64,000 nt of DNA from Lichenostomus cassidix (taxonomy: Eukaryota > Chordata > Aves > Passeriformes > Meliphagidae). Shown piece by piece: positions 15,201-26,368 of this stretch. The notes below the pieces were generated by a model. That model was given only the letters and a program-made list of their open reading frames with translations, did no database searches and was not told the DNA's origin. How positions within the stretch are numbered: the first letter of the stretch is position 1; each line of letters begins with the position of its first letter. A program made the position numbers and the translations under genes. The DNA lies in assembly GCA_008360975.2 (NCBI GenBank), contig CM039187.1, positions 19,187,495 through 19,251,494 of the forward strand. The letters run 5' to 3'.

Positions 15201-18200
15201 GCCAAGCTTGCCCACCGGTTTCTGTAATTAAAATGTGTTTTAAAACATGAAAAAGGAAAATTGTCAAATGCTTGCTTCTCTTGGTAGGACACTATTTGAT
15301 GACATATTAGAGTAAAATCCAAATTTTTCAAAACCAGAATATACTTCAGTACACTAAACTTTATTTCCAGAGCTCTATTGAGATTTCTTTTTGTCTTTTT
15401 AAGTGTGTTGGAGAGAAGCTGTGAGATTCCTTTTTACTGAGAACTCCCATTTTCAGCATGTGGAGTGGAGAAAAAAATCCCCTGTCAAAAAGCATTTATG
15501 TAGGGAACTTGCAGCCATTGAGGTCTAACAAAGACATTTGTGTTAAAGAATTGTGCAGTGTGTGTGCTACTGACTGTAGGTCTCCTGTGAAAAGTGTGTG
15601 GAGCTGTTCTTTGGAGGCTCACACGAGTGGGCGTGTTGGGTATCACAGTTGGATGTGAGATGAACTAGTTAGGGCCCAAAGCAGCAAAGGGAAACTCTGT
15701 AGGCATGGATCATCCAACTCTGCCTTTGATGCCCTTGACAATGCCTAGTGAACTCAATCCCACATGTAGTGGGATGCTTTGATCCACAAAGTTTGCTGCT
15801 CTCTGCAGAGCATCTCAGTTCTGGGACTGGACAGTAGGGAGCCCATGAGAATTTCCAAACCTTTTGAGCTCGTCATGTTTCCCTCTTAGTGGCAGAAAAG
15901 ATTAAGACTCATTTCCCAACTTAGTGGAAGGCTTAGGAGCTACATAACTTAGAAAGGCCTCTTGCAATACCACACTTCAGCATTTAAGTAAATACTCTAA
16001 GTATGCTTAAAGAGCTTTTAAAAATTTTTGGTGCTTACAAAGTCACAGCTGTAGTAATTGGTAATTAGTTTGAAGTAATAGATGGGAATTAATCTTTTTT
16101 TGCTTTGTGGTTGCTCTTCCTCAGTATTTGGATTTTTCTCTTTATTGAAAAGTTTGTTGTGCTGCTGAGATATGCTTGCAGTCCATTTCTGCTAAACCTA
16201 TATAGGCCATAACCAGCTTATAAATATAATCTGGTAAGGTGTTTAATAAATAAATTAAATATTTCCCTTTACTATCTTTTTTTAAATCAAATGAGCTGCC
16301 CTGCATTTGATTCAGGAAGACATTCTTCAGTCCTCATTGCCCAGGGTTTCTGCTTCTCTGCTCCGTGTTTTATTCAATGCCTGTGAAGTAGCCTTGAGGC
16401 TTAACCCCTGCCTTGGGTATTGGCCATTAGTGGCCTTCATGGATAAGGCTTCTCTCTGATTCACAATAGGTTATGATTTGTTTATGGGGATGAGAGCTTG
16501 TGGTCTCATGTGACTGCTACTCTCTGCTCCTCCCCCTCACCTCCATCTCATGCATTCTCTAGATCCCAAGTGAAATACAGTTAATGCTTTGTTCTCTTAA
16601 ATCTCTGTGATACCTGGCATCACATCACTAGAGAGACTCTCATAGAGCAAGCTCTGGAATGTATCTCAGTTTAGCAACTGAAATGGGCACTGGATCTTTT
16701 GGCAGTGTTTGCTTTAACAGGAAAAACCTGGTGAGTCTTTTAAGGAGGAGTGCAGTGCCATTATTTTGTTCATTTACTTCATAAGATAGAAGATTAATTT
16801 CTTCACAAGCTGCAGAACAATTTGCATGTGCTTCTGTGTGACTCCAAGCTCACATCGCCCCTTCACAGCCCACTCGGGTCTGTCCAAATGCTGCACTGGT
16901 CTCCCCTTGAGCCAGGCCTTCCTTCTGCTGCATCCTCAGCTTGCTTGCAAGCAGCAACCTGATCTTGTGTGTGCTGTATTTGTTTTAATCAAACTCTATT
17001 TTGTCTAAGTTAGTAATGCAAATCCCTTGTTTGCTGCCCAGTGGAGTGGTTGCCATGATATTTATACAGCTTGGCATGCTGTGCTGTACAGAAGCTGACT
17101 CCAAAGGCTCTTTACTGCTCCAAAAACATTGGAATGATTTCTCAGGTTTGCCTTGTGCAGATTTCTTGATGAGGCATGAATGTTGGGCTTTTGAGGGTCT
17201 AAAAATCAAAACTTTGTGACAGTTTAATGGCTGACTTAATAAATTATCCCATCAGTCTCCAGGATTTAAAGAACTCTTCAGGAGCTGAATAATCCCGTAG
17301 TCAGTAATGCCAGCTGCTATGTAAAGACAAAACAACCACTTTATATTTTTACTGGAAAATTAACGTTTGGCATAAAACTTTTAGCATTGGTTAGACTTTT
17401 ATATTTAACATATCTTCTGCAGTTCTGGTGCATCCTAGTTCACTGCAGTGCATTCTTCTGGGCTTTTCTCTATTGCTTCAAGGAAGGAAAAATATCTTTT
17501 CAGAGTCTGTTGTTTACCAAGTATCCAAGCATTTAATGTTAGAAATTCTCTGTAGTGATTTAAGACCCTGACTTCTCTATCCATCCCATACTTTATGACT
17601 GTGTTGGCAGTCAGACAGCAGTTGTCTCTAATTCTTGCTTGATTTTCAACTTCACTTCAAACATGATGATTAGCCAAATTGACTTACCCTCATTTTGCTT
17701 GGAAGAGATGAAGACATTCCCTGCTGATACTATAAGACCACAGTATTTACTGAGCCTGGCAAACCTGAGGTTCTGGGTTTGACCAGGTAGGTTGCTGAAT
17801 CTCTTTCTGAGAAGAAGCCTTAGTCCAGTGCATTTCTTTAATTTTTCTAGATGTCCTTAGTACTGCAGTATTTTGGGTTTAGCATAAACTGTTGCCCCTA
17901 TCAAAAATGCAATGACCTTTTTTTTTATTACTGCTGTGACAATGCATACTTTGCTCATGACTCTTACTAATTTGAAAACCACAGGTTGCAATTTCTTTTA
18001 ACTACTAACTGCTACTTGTTAATGTCTTTGTACAGACCTCCTTGGAGTGTAAGACTCCTGGGACGGGCATCTATTATTATTTGTGCCTTATGGGAGGGAA
18101 GAAGCCATCTGCCAATAAAACACTCATCCAGAAGGCATGTAACTTATAATAAAAACCCACCCTCCCATCCACCTTCCCTGCAGAGTGGGTGATTGTATGT

Positions 18201-18587
18201 TTTTTACCCTCTGCTCAGAAAAAATGGACTTGGTTATTGGCAGCAGTAGGGGGCTGCTATATTTATCAAGGCCAAGTGAGCATGGCCTCTTGGTAAGATG
18301 GCTTAATGGATTTAGATTGCTAGACAGGGGAAGTTCCTGCCAGCCATTCAGGGGGAGCATGGATAATTAAGAGTTTGAGAACAAATATTGCAGGTGGAGA
18401 AGTTTCTGAGTGCAGAGTACGTGCTTTATGTGACTGTTTAATTGTGCATGGTTTATATTGCTGGCTTATTTTGATGATAAGCTCTCTAACATATTTGATG
18501 TTTTTGGTTTATTTTGTAGGAGCTATTGGTTACATGGGAACAAGTGCCTTTGTTCGTAAAATCTACACTAATGTGAAAATTGACTAA
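107..18587 (+). CDS. TM9SF3: TM9SF3, C-terminal 369 residues in ten exons (5' part outside window)
   Basis: This is the 3' part of transmembrane 9 superfamily member 3 (EMP70/nonaspanin family), a multi-pass protein of the Golgi and endosomal system. Joined exons are 107-238, 767-933, 3259-3353, 5180-5310, 11681-11820, 13361-13429, 13518-13664, 13822-13905, 14012-14088 and 18520-18587. Every junction is GT-AG and the phases agree, giving 369 codons plus TAA. The human protein is 589 residues, so this should be about residues 221-589. It holds the family cytosolic loop ([12 protein letters not shown]), nine hydrophobic segments and the C-terminal KID. The family is implicated in Golgi sorting of membrane proteins with glycine-rich transmembrane segments; that role is family knowledge, not visible here. 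The reading frame is intact, with no frameshift. Paralogues TM9SF1, 2 and 4 fit less well, because the loop and tail match TM9SF3. Confidence 0.97.
767..933 (+). CDS. TM9SF3: TM9SF3 exon (2nd visible): family signature loop and second membrane segment
   Basis: The exon opens after TTCCCAG and ends before GTAAGTA, leaving two bases of a split Glu codon. It encodes [20 protein letters not shown], the cytosolic loop most characteristic of the nonaspanin family. A long hydrophobic helix follows, ending at AMIEDLYTE. Confidence 0.96.
934..3258 (+). other. TM9SF3 intron (2.3 kb), no further feature seen
   Basis: This is an AT-rich intron with canonical ends. The small open frames inside it (1698-1910 and 2887-3144) match nothing I recognise. 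No repeat family could be identified by eye. Confidence 0.85.
3259..3353 (+). CDS. TM9SF3: TM9SF3 exon (3rd visible): third membrane segment
   Basis: The acceptor is TTCTTGCAG and the donor is GTAAAT. With split codons on both sides it reads [20 protein letters not shown], then [13 protein letters not shown]. This is the strongly conserved glycine-containing third helix of the family. Confidence 0.96.
3354..5179 (+). other. TM9SF3 intron (1.8 kb) with a GC-richer patch
   Basis: This AT-rich intron contains a distinctly GC-richer block at about 4765-4915 and a run of 16 T at 5118-5133 shortly before the acceptor. No coding content is recognised. Confidence 0.8.
5180..5310 (+). CDS. TM9SF3: TM9SF3 exon (4th visible): fourth membrane segment
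   Basis: The exon follows CTTACAG and ends with ATG before GTGAGT. It encodes [20 protein letters not shown] and then a hydrophobic run to [16 protein letters not shown]. The first base pair completes a Gly codon from the previous exon. Confidence 0.96.
5311..11680 (+). other. TM9SF3 intron (6.4 kb), largest visible intron of the gene
   Basis: This is AT-rich non-coding DNA. An unassigned open frame of 122 codons lies at 8067-8435; it resembles no family I know and lacks the codon bias of the flanking exons. No transposon could be assigned by eye. Confidence 0.8.
11681..11820 (+). CDS. TM9SF3: TM9SF3 exon (5th visible): fifth membrane segment and proline-rich loop
   Basis: The acceptor is TTGCTTGCAG and the donor is GTAAAG. 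It encodes [18 protein letters not shown] and the loop [18 protein letters not shown], whose Trp codon is split across the junction. The Pro/Arg loop is a family hallmark. Confidence 0.97.
11821..13360 (+). other. TM9SF3 intron (1.5 kb), no feature seen
   Basis: This AT-rich intron has canonical GTAAAG and TTTCAG ends. The overlapping open frames near 12.3-12.7 kb occur on both strands and match nothing known to me. Confidence 0.8.
13361..13429 (+). CDS. TM9SF3: TM9SF3 exon (6th visible): start of sixth membrane segment
   Basis: This is a 69-base exon between TTTCAG and GTGAGT. It encodes [20 protein letters not shown] and then IE, with the following Met codon split across the junction. The intron after it is only 88 bases. 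Confidence 0.95.
13518..13664 (+). CDS. TM9SF3: TM9SF3 exon (7th visible): seventh membrane segment
   Basis: The exon lies between TCTTCAG and GTAAGT. It encodes [20 protein letters not shown] and then a valine/isoleucine/cysteine-rich helix ending [13 protein letters not shown]. The Trp codon is split across the junction. Confidence 0.96.
13822..13905 (+). CDS. TM9SF3: TM9SF3 exon (8th visible): eighth membrane segment
   Basis: The exon lies between TTTTAG and GTAAGT. It encodes [20 protein letters not shown] and a short aromatic stretch ending FFKTK. The Tyr/Phe-rich helix is typical of the family. Confidence 0.96.
14012..14088 (+). CDS. TM9SF3: TM9SF3 exon (9th visible): ninth membrane segment, first part
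   Basis: The exon lies between TTTTTCAG and GTAAGT. It encodes [20 protein letters not shown] and then LGIMC. The split Gly codon continues in the last exon. Confidence 0.96.
14089..18519 (+). other. TM9SF3 last intron (4.4 kb), no gene seen
   Basis: This is non-coding DNA with canonical ends. The short open frames inside it are isolated and overlap on both strands. Nothing resembling an RNA gene was recognised. Confidence 0.8.
18520..18587 (+). CDS. TM9SF3: TM9SF3 terminal coding exon and stop
   Basis: After TTTTGTAG the exon encodes [20 protein letters not shown], then Asp and TAA. The last three residues, KID, fit the C-terminal KXD/E motif known in this family to bind COPI and keep the proteins in the Golgi. 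The tail is cytosolic. Confidence 0.97.
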
Positions 18588-19381
18588 GGAAATAAGAAAA
18601 TTGAACTATGGATCAGCTCCTGTTTTCCTGGGGATGAACTTGCACAGCAAAAAGCGCGAGAAGAGATTTGGGTTTTAACACTGGGCACTGTATGGGTCTC
18701 CATTTTGTGGATGGCTTAAAGTAACATCTATTTCATTGATCCTAGGTTCTTACTGACTGCTTTCTCCAACTGTTCACAGCAAATGCTTGGATTATATGCA
18801 GTAGGCATTACTACAGTACGTGGCTAATCTTTCCCCCCCCCAAAAAACCAACATCAAAAAACAAAAAAACTAGCTCATTAAAGATGAATAGACTAGCTCT
18901 CTTCAGTGAAGAGGACAAACGGTTTGTTTAAAGCATTTGTTCCAGTCAATAAAAAGAGGGAAACTTGGCTGCTAAAACTACTTGATTAGTAGTCTTCCTG
19001 GTACTCAACATTTCTAAATTATGTAAAAATGCTGTTCCAGAAAGATTACTCTTCTGATTTTTACTGCCATTGCCAGGATAGGAGGTGTGTTTTGTATTTT
19101 GAACTCCAGGTGCTTTTTGGTTTATTTGCAATATCAACTACCCTACACTCATTTGTTTAAAAAATAATTTAAAAATATATAAAACCCCCATATGCATGTA
19201 ATATATCAGCTATTGTTCTAGTTGGACCAACTTCCCTTTATTTATCTTTAAAGTAATATCCAGCTACATCTTAAATCCATCCAAAGAAAATACAGTCTGA
19301 AGACGGGGTGTGTTCTCTGCAATGCAATTTACTGTACAGTTAGAAAGCAAAATGTTAAGTGAAGAGGATTGTTTGTTTTTT

Positions 19382-19387
19382 AATAAA
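19382..19387 (+). terminator. Candidate polyadenylation signal (upstream)
   Basis: A canonical AATAAA lies about 0.8 kb after the TM9SF3 stop. Its downstream GT-rich context is weaker than that of the 19856 site, so it may serve a shorter transcript or be unused. Confidence 0.35.
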
Positions 19388-19855
19388 CACTCTGAGGTCT
19401 AGATTAAAACAAAACCAACATTTTAACTGAATGTCTAAAGTGATTCTCCTTTTTTCCAAGTTAGTCTTGCATTTTTTTTATTTTTGGGTTTGGGTTGAAT
19501 GAAGACTTTCCTTTAGACATCATACAAGGGGTAATAAGTGTATATAACATTAAATAATGTAACTTAGGTGTAGATCCCAAATGTATTTGGATGTACAGAT
19601 TTACTACAGAGTACTTTTTCTGATGATTCAGTGTAAAAATGTGTGAATTTGGGTGGCTTTTTTACATCTTGCCTGCCATTGCATGAAAAGTTGGGGTTTC
19701 TTCACAATGTGTGTATGTCATGCTTTTCTGTTCTATTTCTCAAGCTCTTACAGGAATTAAATTTGTAATTTAGAACATTTTAATTTTTGTTAATCCTATC
19801 TGAACACTTGTGTAACATCAAAAGCACAGTTGCTTTAGAGTGTTCAGAAAACTAA

Positions 19856-19861
19856 AATAAA
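19856..19861 (+). terminator. TM9SF3: Best candidate polyadenylation signal of TM9SF3
   Basis: AATAAA is followed within about 20 bases by TGTTTTGATTGTG (19877-19889), a good downstream GU-rich element. Cleavage near 19876 is inferred. Confidence 0.55.
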
Positions 19862-20138
19862 CTTTTCAGACAAAAATGTTTTGATTGTGAAAATAGATGA
19901 GTTTGCAATTGAGAATGTTTGAAAAGGCAGTACTGCTGAGCGCCAGTTTCTGTATACAATATTAGTGTGGTTTTCATCTATCAAACCCCCATGCTTTGAA
20001 TTCAGAATTTGCTTACAACTGTATTGTACAATACAACTCCAAAGTGAATGACCAACCCAAAAAGATTCTTCTTGGCTGTGGAGAAGTGCTTGTGATCCAG
20101 CCAGTGTACTGGGAAAAGTGGGGGTAAGCGTGGACTGA

Positions 20139-20156
20139 AATAAATGGGCAAATAAA
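20139..20156 (+). terminator. Paired candidate polyadenylation signals
   Basis: Two AATAAA hexamers lie close together (20139-20144 and 20151-20156). They could end an extended TM9SF3 3' UTR. Confidence 0.35.
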
Positions 20157-20668
20157 GGTTAAGTCTTTCTAAGATGACTGTTAATTATGCACTGTATTTA
20201 GCTATAAATACCCTGAATGTGTTTGTGACAGATTTGAGAGCCACTCGGCTTGATGTTTTCATGGGGGTTTTTTAGGCAACTGCCATTTAGGGATGTTTTC
20301 ATCAGTGTGGCTGTCTGAAATAGAGCACCTGCTATGCAGAAGGAAACTTCCTCAATTTAAAAAATGAGCCAAGTATTTGTATTGGTTAGCACTGTACTGT
20401 CTCTGTATAAAAAGTACTGGTAATGCAGTAGCCACAATGAGAAACATCCGTGTTTTGGCAGGGTGGTGTTGGAGCTTGAGTGAGCTGTGCAGGTAGGTAA
20501 CAGTGGGAAGCAGGGCATCCTGCTGTGTATGGCTTCTGAAAAGTATTTGAGCTTTCAGCTGTGATTTCCCTGGCCAATTTTAACCAATCTGTCAGAAAAA
20601 ATTAATTAAGTTTTGCTTCAAGTGACTCATTGGTGTCTTTAGGTGAACACTGCCGTTGAACAGAATAA

Positions 20669-20686
20669 TTTTTTTTTTTTTTTTTT
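20669..20686 (+). repeat. Poly-T run of 18
   Basis: There is an uninterrupted run of 18 T. On the opposite strand it would be a poly-A tract, but no processed gene copy is recognisable next to it. Confidence 0.9.
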
Positions 20687-21471
20687 AGTTTTGAAGTACA
20701 GGCCAATTTTAAGATGAGCTTATAAACTGGGTCAATAGTTAGTTCAGCTTTGTTCCAAAACATGGAGACTTAAAGCAAAGAATGGATTTCGTACTAGTTC
20801 TTGCTAGTGCATACAGCTGTGGGAAGCCCTCTTTTCATCCATGTTCTTCTAAATCTGAAGTGAGAAGCCATTATCTCCACACAATAAATACATTAAGTAC
20901 TCTGCCAAGATAAAAGTTTTTTAAAGGGAATGTTTTGATAATGGGTCTGCTTCTCTATTTAGAGCACTGCTATGTGATTAGTCTATCAGAAACTTCACTA
21001 AACTGTTTGTGAATTTCATTTAATCACTTTTTAATGCCACAGTATGGTGGGTTGCCTACTTGCCATTTCTATCCTCTGGCATTACTGGCTTTTGCATATC
21101 CAGATGGGATTGTATATCTTCTAAAGTGACGTTGAAAAGATACTTACTGCACAGGCGTTGCTTTTGTTTCTGCAAGCAAGTTCCTCCGGAGAAGTACTGT
21201 GTTTAAATAATTGACATTTTTATACAGGCACCCTAGCACATAAGTTGGGAGTTTGCTTTGTTTTCCCCCTTTTGGTTTCTGAAGGAGTGCAAAATGTGAC
21301 CAGTTTTCAACAGCTTGTCTTTATGGTTGCTGTTTGGGGCAAGGCTGTTTGCCCCCCTTCCCCCTCCTTGCCCTCCTCCCCAAAAATGTGGGTATAGCTT
21401 GAACCATCTTGCTTAATAGAAATTGGAAGCTCTCTGCTTAGATGATGTAGTCCTTCCTCTTTTATGGAAGA

Positions 21472-21477
21472 AATAAA
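21472..21477 (+). terminator. Distal candidate polyadenylation signal
   Basis: AATAAA lies about 2.9 kb after the TM9SF3 stop. TM9SF3 has long 3' UTRs in mammals, so a distal end here is plausible but unproven. Confidence 0.35.
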
Positions 21478-24400
21478 GATCTTACAGACAACACTCTTCT
21501 TACCATGGCTGTTTCTTAAGAGTTTCTGGTTCTTGAATTCAGGCTTTTTGATAACTCTTCAGCTGGCTGCTCAGTGCTTCTCTTCCCACTTCTGGTACAG
21601 GGGCCAGTGATTTGGGTACATAGTTACATAACCAATAGCAAATCTTGACCAAATGTTTCAGATAAGTGTAATTGTACATATTTTCAGTTGAGGCAGAGTG
21701 CACATAGAAAGTGCCTCTTGTAATTCATATATGAAAAGGGGTGAACACTGGATTGGAAGGAATGGAGACTGCAAATAAACATTGCATTATGCTCCTTTTG
21801 ATATCTGAATATTTTGAAGCTACAGTGTCTATTAATTCCTCCCCAGAATTACATTCCAAAGTGTGTAAAGGGCACACAAATTGGTTTCTGTACGATACTC
21901 CTAGGTGTATTTCTTTAACAAAGTTTCAGGTTAGAAAACAAACCCAAAACACTAACACTTTTTACACTTCTGGTACTAAACAGTAAAATTGATAGCACAT
22001 TCTTATCACTATCATTACTGCAGAGCTAACACAAAGGAGAAAGTTACATTTTGCTCTGACTTCAACATCACCAGCATCTAGTCAAATTTGCCCAATGAAT
22101 TATGTATACACATCTTACTGAAGAAAGCAAAATTCTGTAATTGTGAGTGCTTCAAGAATGTCTCCATTGGAATGTGTCCGGAAAGCATCAGCTCAGGAAA
22201 AGACAAATCTCTCCAGTCTGTGAACAAGTGAAACTGAACAGTTGAAACTGGAGTTTAGGGCTCCTGTTACCTTGAATGAATTCTTGACTGTGCAGCTTGT
22301 GGTTCATTTTAAGTCTGTTGAAACTGTAGATTGAAGAAGAATTCCAGTTTTGGATCTTTTCCAGGTAGATTGACTATGGCAGAGCAGCCCTGCAATAGCT
22401 GTTAGCACTGCTGCTCTCTGAAACAAGAGTCTCATACCAGGGTTAGCCCTGAAGTCATGAAAGCCCCTGCTGTTGTTGGACTTCAGTTGGAATAAAGCCA
22501 CACTTGAAAGTGTTGAAGCAGTGTGTTTATAGCTTGCATTCTTCAGGAGCATCTTATCTCAGGAAAAAGTTTTGGTGCCATTTGTTTTCCAAAGCCTTTC
22601 AAGGGAACATTGCATTCTGCTAAATGGCTTCAGGGAGAGAATTCTCAAAACTTGCAGGGGAGACATCTGTATGTCCATTCTGCAAGTAGTTCCTTGCATC
22701 TTGTGCTTTTATCCAGGAGTGCTTTTTCAGTTGAGGGAACGGGCTGTTACAGTATTTACTTTCATTCAGTGGTTCTGAAATTTTTCTTCCAATTTTGGGG
22801 TTTTGGCTTATGTGGGGAAACCGTAAAGATGATGGGAGGACCCATGAATCTGGAAGGCTTTGTGTAGTTCCAGGAAATTCAAGCAGTTCTTGGAGAGAAT
22901 GACTTTAAATGGCTGAAATCCAGTTGGGAAAAGGATAAGAAAATGGCTTTTTTCTCTGGTGGACTAACCTGTTTGAAAAGCAGGCCTTGAAACAGATTTG
23001 CTGTTAATAATGTCATTGCTCCCAGACCTGTAGTGGTTACAGCGTTTTTATTTTCATTGGTGTATTTGCCACAGTGCAAGGCTTTTGCAAAAAACCAAGG
23101 ACTCACCTGCCATGAACAAGTGGATGATAGTGCCTGGTACCAGCATTTTTGGCTTACTGATCTATTGATGTTCTCACCAGCTCTTAATAATACGATACAG
23201 ATATCTCTGGAGGTTCTACAATGCTGAGGCTTGATTTGTTATGAAAACCAAACCCATCTGAACTTCCCTTATGTTCTAGATACATCTCCTTCAGGACCAT
23301 GGACTTGGAGCATTCCAAAATGTACCTACACAATCTCATGCTTATCCTTCAGCTGGTATCATATGACTACAGCATTCCAGAAAACACATGCATTTGTAGA
23401 ATTGGGAGTTTATGCACAATTAACAAAATACCTGATTTTACAGAACTGCTATTTTAGGGTTCTCCTAATATTGTGAGGTGTGCTTACACAATATGATGCA
23501 GTGGTTACCTAAATAAATTCCACTTCACCAAAGCCTAGACCTAAGTCTTGTAAACTGGAAATGCTGGATCTGGGTGAGAAAGGCCAGTATCCAGCAGTTA
23601 TGTGTAACATGCTGCCCAACCTAAAAAAACATGCTACAGTTAGACAGCACACAGTGAATTTTTTTTTTCTGAACCATGTGTGTCACAAGCTTTTATGTGG
23701 TTTCTGAAATGTTTTGAGAGCTGTAGTAACTAACCTTTCTGAGAAGCTTCCAAACAGGGCTGCGAACATCATGGCAGACTGAACTCAAGGGAGCTTTTGT
23801 GGCTGCTCATTCTCATTTTCCAAAGGTTTATATCAGGAATTTCAGACTTAAAGCTCTAAGCAAGGCACAATGGTTTGCTGTGCTACTAGACATGTAATTC
23901 TCCTTTAGATTTCATTTTATGCTGTTTTTTCATTCTGAATCATTTGTCTTATCACTTTATTGGGCTGAGAAAAGTGGGTTATGTAATTAACTTAGTGTGA
24001 GGCTTTTCTTGCTCTGCTACACAGGAGTAACTGCAAAAATGGGGTGGAAATTTTCTCCTTTTCTTATAATATCTGGCCAGACATTAGCAGGGGAATAGTG
24101 AATATTTCCTATTGTTTGTTTTTAAAAGATGTGACAGTTTTACAGAGTCAGGCACCCATTTACCCGCAAGAATTGGAGACCTGTATGATGAAATGTTGAA
24201 GAAATACCATTAAGTTAATTAAGTTCTGCATTTGGATTCTGCAAAATCATTTTTAGTAATTTTAATTGGCAAGCTGAAAGTTGATTTTTGTTGAGAATTT
24301 TTTTCTGTTTATCAACAGAAAGTGATCAAACACCCACCTTTGTCTCAAGTTGAAATTACCATAATTTTTCATGATGTGTATAGCAAAATAAGTAACGAAA

Positions 24401-26068
24401 AAGAAAATCACTGTTCCTGGTTTTAGTGATCTAAAGAGGGACTTGTAAGATGAACCTATTTCAAAGTGTTGCTTACCGAAGAAGAGGAAATACCTGCATG
24501 TTCTGTGTGTGTGGTTTGGATGAAGATGTTATTGTAGTTAAATCTCTGTACAGAAATCATCTGCAGAAGCTGTAATTGGGAAAATTCTCTAAGGCAATTT
24601 TTGATGAAGCAACAACTCTGCTTTTCTGAGAGAATCATTAAATTCTATCCACTTGTCAAACAGCCTCAACTCAGGTGGCATATGTTCCAGCCTCTGTAAA
24701 GGATGCCTTTCTGTAAAAAGGGGAAATGCAACTATCCCATCTTCATCTCATAACAGAGGATTGGAGAAATGTTTATATTTTCCCAGATTTATTCCTCTGC
24801 ATAAAGAGAAGAAAAAAAGAAAAGGACTGAACTTTTCCTACAGTAAAAAGTACTTTGGAATAAACAGTGGATTCGGCTCTTCAAATTTTGAACAGACAGA
24901 TGCTTTTCCAAAGATGTTCCCATGCCCTTCTTAACCTTGCAGCAGAAATCACCAAAACCACCAGCTTTGCTCAATGCTGTCCAAGCACAACTGACTCCTG
25001 TATGAACCCTGAAAATGGGTTTTAAGTGAAGTAATGAAATCTCAGTTTGACATGCCTCAGTTTGGGAACCAGTGGTCAAGCCAAAATTCATGCTTCCAGG
25101 TAAGAAAGATTTCTCTCCCTGCTTCCCACAGCTTGTCCCGACATAGCTCAAAATTACCCCGAAAGTATCTTTGTTTTTCTCACATAGTTGAAGGACTACA
25201 TTAATGATGGAGAAAATGTTTGGTGCTTTTTTATATGGGATGACTTAAAATCCTGCCTGCTGCTACTTTGGTGAAAAAAAAGGAATTTTCCAACCATGTC
25301 TTACTTCTAGTTTCTCTAAGTGACACTGTCTGACAGTGCTGTTGTTAATTATACGTTAAGTTGTTAATGCACAGGTGAATGTGCCTGTGACTGCAGTGAG
25401 TTTTGTATGGTGGATTTCAGAACCCCTGGAACACATTTAAACACGTGTCAGCATCTTTAAAGATTTCTTTTAGGTAGCAAATCATTTAACCTTATGGGAG
25501 ATATTTCCTGGGTGGAAATGCAACTAACTTGATAAAAAATTACAAAAAATTACCCACCCCCAATCTACTGCAAAATAAACTAAAATGGGTGATGGAAGGA
25601 AGAGAGAGCAGGGGTTGATACTTATTTTGTCACCTGGATTTGTCCATGACTGGTCATGGAATAATGAATGTCCAAAGAGTGGTCAACTCTATGAGTGATG
25701 AGGGAGTCGAGAACAATAGACTGCTAGATAAAACCAGATGGAGAATAAAGGAGATGAGGGAGTGAATAGGCTTTGTCAGGGTAGGAAGCCTGTAATGGTA
25801 CTAACTGAGAAAATTATGTTAGAGGGGGATGAGGCAAAGGGAGGGTGATGGTTTTGCAGAGTGCCCCATGGTGCCTCTAGGCAGTAGTGCAGCTCGTTGG
25901 GCTACATCTGCAGCAGGGGCTCTTTCCTACTACAAAAAGAAGCAAAGAAAGAAGTTTAAGGAAAAGTGAGGGGTACTGGAAATGCAGAGGGAAGAAGAAA
26001 GAGAATGCTCTGGGTTCAGAGAGTCGTGCCCCATCTCTGCAGGACTCCATTTGCCCTTGTATTGGTGA

Positions 26069-26368
26069 TGCAAATACCTTGGTGTGTTTGGCTTTTTGGA
26101 AACTTGGCAGCAGCTGTGGAACCAGCAGTGGGACAGGCTGAAAGGGAGTGGTCTCTCAGTCAGTTTGTTAGAAGATTTGGTGGACCGAAGTGTCAGCAAG
26201 AGGGAAGAAGCAGGTTCTGTGGAAGACCTAATAAACTTTGTGTGTGTTTTGGCCTCAGGACATATTGTGTACAGGGATATTCCATCAGTGCTAAGTAGCT
26301 CACACATAGCTGTGCTCAGGGATGTTATTCAGAAAGAGCTGTGTGCATTCTTGCTCAGCGAGGCTTGA
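26069..26368 (+). other. Orphan open frame of about 99 codons, unassigned
   Basis: A frame open from just after a TGA at 26066 runs to TGA at 26366-26368. Its residues look protein-like, with ETWQQLWNQQWDRL followed by an amphipathic acidic helix (SLLEDLVDRSV), and end in FLLSEA. There is no ATG start, the first in-frame start-like codon being GTG at 26084. Two other forward frames and one reverse frame are also open across the same DNA, which argues for chance. A CCCATCTCTGCAG acceptor-like site lies at about 26030-26042. I do not recognise any family. It could be an exon of an unknown transcript, a decayed gene fragment, or chance. Confidence 0.2.

Larger units (their letters stand above)
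18588..19876 (+). other. TM9SF3: TM9SF3 3' UTR, probable main form
   Basis: This is an AT-rich untranslated region following the stop. It includes a run of nine C at 18833-18841 followed by A-rich sequence. The end is inferred from the AATAAA at 19856-19861 and the GT-rich stretch just after it. Longer forms using later signals are possible. Confidence 0.6.
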
